Below are positions 60,834 to 64,000 of a DNA stretch of 64,000 bases, one piece after another. This DNA comes from Monoplex corrugatus. Taxonomy: Eukaryota; Mollusca; Gastropoda; Littorinimorpha; Ranellidae. Every line of letters starts with the position of its first letter. Within the stretch, counting starts at the first letter, position 1. The position numbers and the translations under genes are program-made. Under the pieces are notes generated by a model. The model was not told where the DNA came from. It saw nothing but the letters and a program-made list of their open reading frames with translations, and searched no databases. Where the stretch lies: contig CM060305.1 in assembly GCA_030674185.1 (NCBI GenBank), positions 166,104,758 to 166,168,757 on the forward strand, read 5' to 3'.

Positions 60834-60927
60834 CTTTGAGCAGATCATGGGTCTGTTTACTGTACTGAGCCTGTGGGGCACTCCAAAATCCGCCCTGTGG
60901 AACATTGTTGCCTCCCGGAGCAGCCAT
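60834..60927 (-). CDS. EVG1-like, exon 1 (start)
   Basis: ATG at 60927-60925 has a strong context (A at -3, G at +4). It opens 31 codons beginning MAAPGGNNVPQGGFWSAPQA, then QYSKQTHDLLK, and ends G|GTTTGT in phase 1. GGFW-(A/P)P-AQYS is the family N-terminal motif. An upstream in-frame ATG at 60960 (MTRLVAKQAS) could be used instead. An ETS-type TTTCCGG lies at 60960-60966, close to a likely promoter. Confidence 0.82.
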
Positions 60928-61014
60928 TTTTGACGCTTGTTTTGCTACTAAGCGCGTCATTTCCGGCAAACAGAAAAGATAACCATAGGCGCCAGAATTG
61001 TTGTAGCCTATGTG

Positions 61015-61017
<3 letters not shown>

Positions 61018-61108
<91 letters not shown>
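61018..61108. repeat. (CT)n then (GT)n microsatellite at the EVG1-like 5' end
   Basis: (CT)n at 61018-61049 followed by (GT)n to about 61107, about 60-90 bp upstream of the candidate start codons. Confidence 0.95.
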
Positions 61109-61109
<1 letters not shown>

Positions 61110-61622
61110 GTGTGTGTGCGCGCGGACTGTGTGTGCTTCAACAGGTAACATTTTCAATTAAAACAAACGTGTTAAAATAAATGAAAAGTTTTGTTTTTTT
61201 CTTTTTTTTTCTTTTTTTTTTCTTTTTCTTTTTTTCTTGGGGTGGGTGGGGATCCAAGCTATATGTAAGATATAAGTCTGTTTGTCTTATGGATGTAGAT
61301 GAAAGTAAAGTTTAGCATCAAATAAATCTGTATTAGATATTATGAAAATTTAACTATTAAATTTTCAATTTCATCTTGCTTAATCTGCAGTTTGTTTTAA
61401 CAAAGGGAGATTGAGTTATTCATGCCTTTGTGTGTATATGTGAAGAGATATTTCCAAGCTTAATATTGCACAATTCTAATTTTCTCCAGATGGTGTAGCA
61501 GCATTATTAAACAACCTTCACCTGTACATATTTGAATAGGTATTGCCAAATTTTTAAGGCAACAATCATTAGACATGTTGACAAATATAAAGAATGTGGA
61601 GATTATCCTTATAGCTTGACAA

Positions 61623-61662
<40 letters not shown>

Positions 61663-61668
61663 TGTTTA

Positions 61669-61720
<52 letters not shown>

Positions 61721-62764
61721 TGTGTATGCACGCACACGCACAGGTGTGCATGCAAGGAAGTATCTGCTGTGTGTGTTTGAAATTTCACACACATTCACAC
61801 AATACCTTCCTCCAACTATTAGAAATAACTTTTTTAATGAGATTAGAAAATGCCAAATTACAATGACTAAGTCATTTTAACAATTTCCTTTTCCTGATAA
61901 AGACACAAAATCAAATGATATCTAAAACCAGAGGTCTACACGAAAGAGACACACACTTACACATTCACACACTATAACACTCATGTTGATATTTTATTTT
62001 TTCCCATGTAGTTCAACTGCTTCTCCGTGTCTATCAAAGGACTAAGCATTTTCAGCTAAGGTCTTCCAACAAATAGGCCAAGCCAGTCCAAAATGTTTCA
62101 AACCATCTATTCGGTCTGTACATCATGTTCTAAGTTTAATAAAGATCCAACCCAAAACTGAATAGCAATCCTTGAACATGGAGAGAAGGGCATATAACTT
62201 CACTTTTGTAGAATGAAAAAGGTGGGTCACAACACACACACACACACACACACACACACCACCACACACACATATATATACACATGTACAAGGCGAGTAG
62301 TTACAAAATATTTTATTAAACAACAAAAGCAAATACTGTTCCTGTCACTGCATAACAATGAATAAATTTGTATAAACTTTATTGATATTTGAAATATGAT
62401 TATACGTCAACAACATTTTACATAACTATATGCCGACTAAATTTAAGCCCCATTTGATACGGAATCAATTCCTTCATGGGATAAGAAAATACATACAGCA
62501 ATTAAATTTCAGCCCAGCCAATTATGTAAATGTTTATTCATATCCATTAATCCTTCTCCATTCCATACATCTTCAACCTCAGTTGAGCTCACAGCACATC
62601 CTATAAAAAAGACAAATGATAAAGCATTACAATCAATAACAATATCTAAAGCAAAGGAGAGTATTAACATAACAAAGCATTAAAAATCAATATCAATATC
62701 TAAAGCAAAGGAGAGTATTAAATATGTAGTAAACAAAAACGAAATTGCACCGATTACAAAACAA
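61109..62764. other. Region upstream of EVG1-like gene
   Basis: Holds a T-rich stretch (61187-61236), TG tracts (61626-61735), a CA tract (62231-62272) and a tandem duplication of about 55 bp (62618-62728, AAAGCAAAGGAGAGTATTAA twice). No gene is recognised. Confidence 0.5.
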
Positions 62765-63760
62765 AATCTTGTTCATACTGCACTTCACCCAATCTGCTGG
62801 TAATTATCTGCCAGATTCCTTAAGATTATGCAAAATCCTATGTACTGGCAAGTTCTTAAAATGTGAAGGGGGTGGGGAGAGGAAACAGGAGCTATGAAAC
62901 ACTTAGCTGACACCACCAGTGTAACTGGAGCTGTGAAACACTTAGCTGACACCACCAGTGTAACTGGAGCTATGGAACACTTAGCTGACACCACCAGTGT
63001 AACTGGAGCTATGAAACACTTAGCTGACACCACCAGTGTAACTGGAGCTATGGAACACTAAGCTGACACCACCAGTGTAACTGGTAGCTATGAAACACTT
63101 AGCTGACACCACTAGTGTAACTGTAGCTATGAAACACTTAGCTGACACCACCAGTGTAACTGGAGCTATGGAACACTCAGCTGATACCACCAGTGTAACT
63201 GTAGCTATGGAACACTCAGCTGACACCACCAGTGTAACTGTAGCTATGAAACACTAAGCTGACACTACCAGTGTAGCTGTAGCTATGAAACACTAAGCTG
63301 ACACTACCAGTGTAACTGTAGCTATGAAACACTTAGCTGACACCACCAGTGTAACTGGTAGCTATGAAACACTTAGCTGACACCACCAGTGTAACTGTAG
63401 CTATTGAAACACTTAGCTGACACTACCAGTGAAGCTGGAGCTATGGAACACTTACCTGACACCACCAGTGCAGCTGGAGCTATGAAACACTTATCTGACA
63501 CCACCAGAATGATTGAACTTATCAACAGAGGCAGCCAGTCCATATAAAAAAAAAGAAAGAAAAGACTTGCCTGTGCATCAAATCTGCGGTGACTGTGTTA
63601 TCAGCATGATGAAATAATCAATGAGCTAATGGGGCCATTAAGACAACAACAACAAACACTGAAAATTAATGAAACCTGCTGTTCATCTAAAGGTTGAACT
63701 CATAACCTTTTGAGTTATCCACATGGTGATTTAACCAACTATGCTAACAGGTCAGGACAG
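62765..63760 (-). mobile_element. tRNA-derived SINE with an internal minisatellite
   Basis: The minus-strand head at 63760-63692 has an A box (TAGCATAGTTGGTTA) and a B box (GGTTATGAGTTCAACC). The core ATTCTGGTGGTGTCAG reads near 63515-63495. The tail (CCAGTACATAGGATTTTGC ... TCTGCCAGATAA) is at 62860-62770. Between core and tail sit about 16 tandem copies of the core region. The same tail occurs at 32.9 and 50.9 kb without the array. Confidence 0.72.
62889..63516. repeat. 39-bp minisatellite, about 16 units, inside the SINE
   Basis: The unit contains CTTAGCTGACACCACCAGTG and TAACTGGAGCTATGAAACA, with variants (ACTGTAGCT, CACTAAG, CACTCAG, GGAACA). The last unit ends CACCACCAGAATGATTG, the form seen in the single-copy SINE at 33.1 kb. 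Confidence 0.95.
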
Positions 63761-63955
63761 AGTGAAAGGATTAAAAACAATTGAACACATCCTATGACAT
63801 ACACATGTATTAGGGGTATCCAATAAATAGTGTGAGTACATCTTCAAAAATGTTAAACAGAAGATAATGATATGTACCTTTCTATATTCCTTCGATGTTA
63901 ACATCCCGTCTCCTGAATGACCAATTCCCATCTACTGAAAACTTCAGAAATGTCT

Positions 63956-63995
63956 GTTGCTAGGCAACCAGAGTTGACATGTTGTACCTGATTGG
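63956..63995. promoter_or_regulatory. X-box (RFX-type) plus inverted CCAAT box
   Basis: GTTGCTAGGCAAC (63956-63968) is a perfect palindromic X-box of the RFX consensus, followed by ATTGG (63991-63995). A CCAAT also lies at 63921. Such pairs mark promoters of ciliary and some other genes. The dependent gene may lie beyond the window edge or be EVG1-like, 3 kb away. Confidence 0.45.
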
Positions 63996-64000
63996 TCAGC

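Larger units (their letters stand above)
49295..60927 (-). other. UPF0193 (EVG1/C22orf23-like) gene, overall extent
   Basis: Seven coding exons on the minus strand total 696 bases, which gives 231 residues and a stop. Exons in order: 60927-60834, 55153-55091, 52726-52630, 51840-51755, 50849-50715, 50143-50043 and 49414-49295. Every junction is in phase. Conserved family segments occur in order: GGFWSAPQAQYS, MMRESKLTNFQQRQL, REKEKLANIMAYG, EERQKFLADMETLGQG and EISQKVREMEVIDKKRSQEL. Family members are a little over 200 residues long. Their biochemical role is not established as far as I know. Confidence 0.85.

Noticed and set aside
62785..63229. Open frames on the minus strand rich in SAKC repeats
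   Set aside because: Translation of the SINE-derived 39-bp array.

Overview
The window is animal nuclear DNA. Short spliced exons sit in long introns, and the rest is (CA/TG)n tracts, minisatellites, tRNA-derived SINEs, LINEs of the CR1/L2 type, a pogo-like remnant and a Penelope-like element. This mix suggests a lophotrochozoan, most likely a mollusc. That placement is inference from repeat style, not from a marker gene.

Three genes are supported. (1) About 0-13.4 kb, plus strand: three phase-compatible exons form the 3' end of a gene I do not recognise; the last carries a stop codon at 13402. Its introns hold microsatellites, a short LINE fragment bounded by 13-bp direct repeats, a decayed full-length CR1-type LINE on the minus strand (7243-11185) and two SINEs. 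(2) 14846-43146, plus strand: a MICAL-like (MICALL-type) gene. It has an N-terminal calponin-homology domain over three exons, one roughly 5-kb exon made almost entirely of nested repeats, and a C-terminal Rab-binding bMERB domain over several short exons. No LIM domain was found, and one bMERB exon is missing or unlocated. (3) 49295-60927, minus strand: a seven-exon gene for a 231-residue UPF0193 (EVG1/C22orf23) family protein, with every splice phase matching. Genes 2 and 3 are convergent.

Mobile DNA is dense inside these introns. An L2/CR1-like LINE (about 16.7-20.7 kb) lies in MICALL intron 1. EVG1 intron 2 holds a 697-bp pogo-like element that keeps only a CENP-B-type helix-turn-helix reading frame, and a 48-bp minisatellite. 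EVG1 intron 1 holds an intact 877-codon Penelope-like retroelement (RT plus GIY-YIG endonuclease) with about 99% identical 211-bp inverted arms and a 12-bp target duplication.

The most distinctive signals are four. First is the young Penelope-like copy with a hammerhead-like fold in its arms. Second is a recurrent class of fold-back repeats, in which SINE/MITE-like units occur both singly and as long palindromes; one pair has 101-bp arms with 99 matches. Third is the repeat-built MICALL exon, whose 36-bp coding minisatellite carries four single-base indels. Fourth is a minisatellite that appears to have grown from the core of a SINE. Several large open frames in the window are artefacts of arrays whose unit is a multiple of three.
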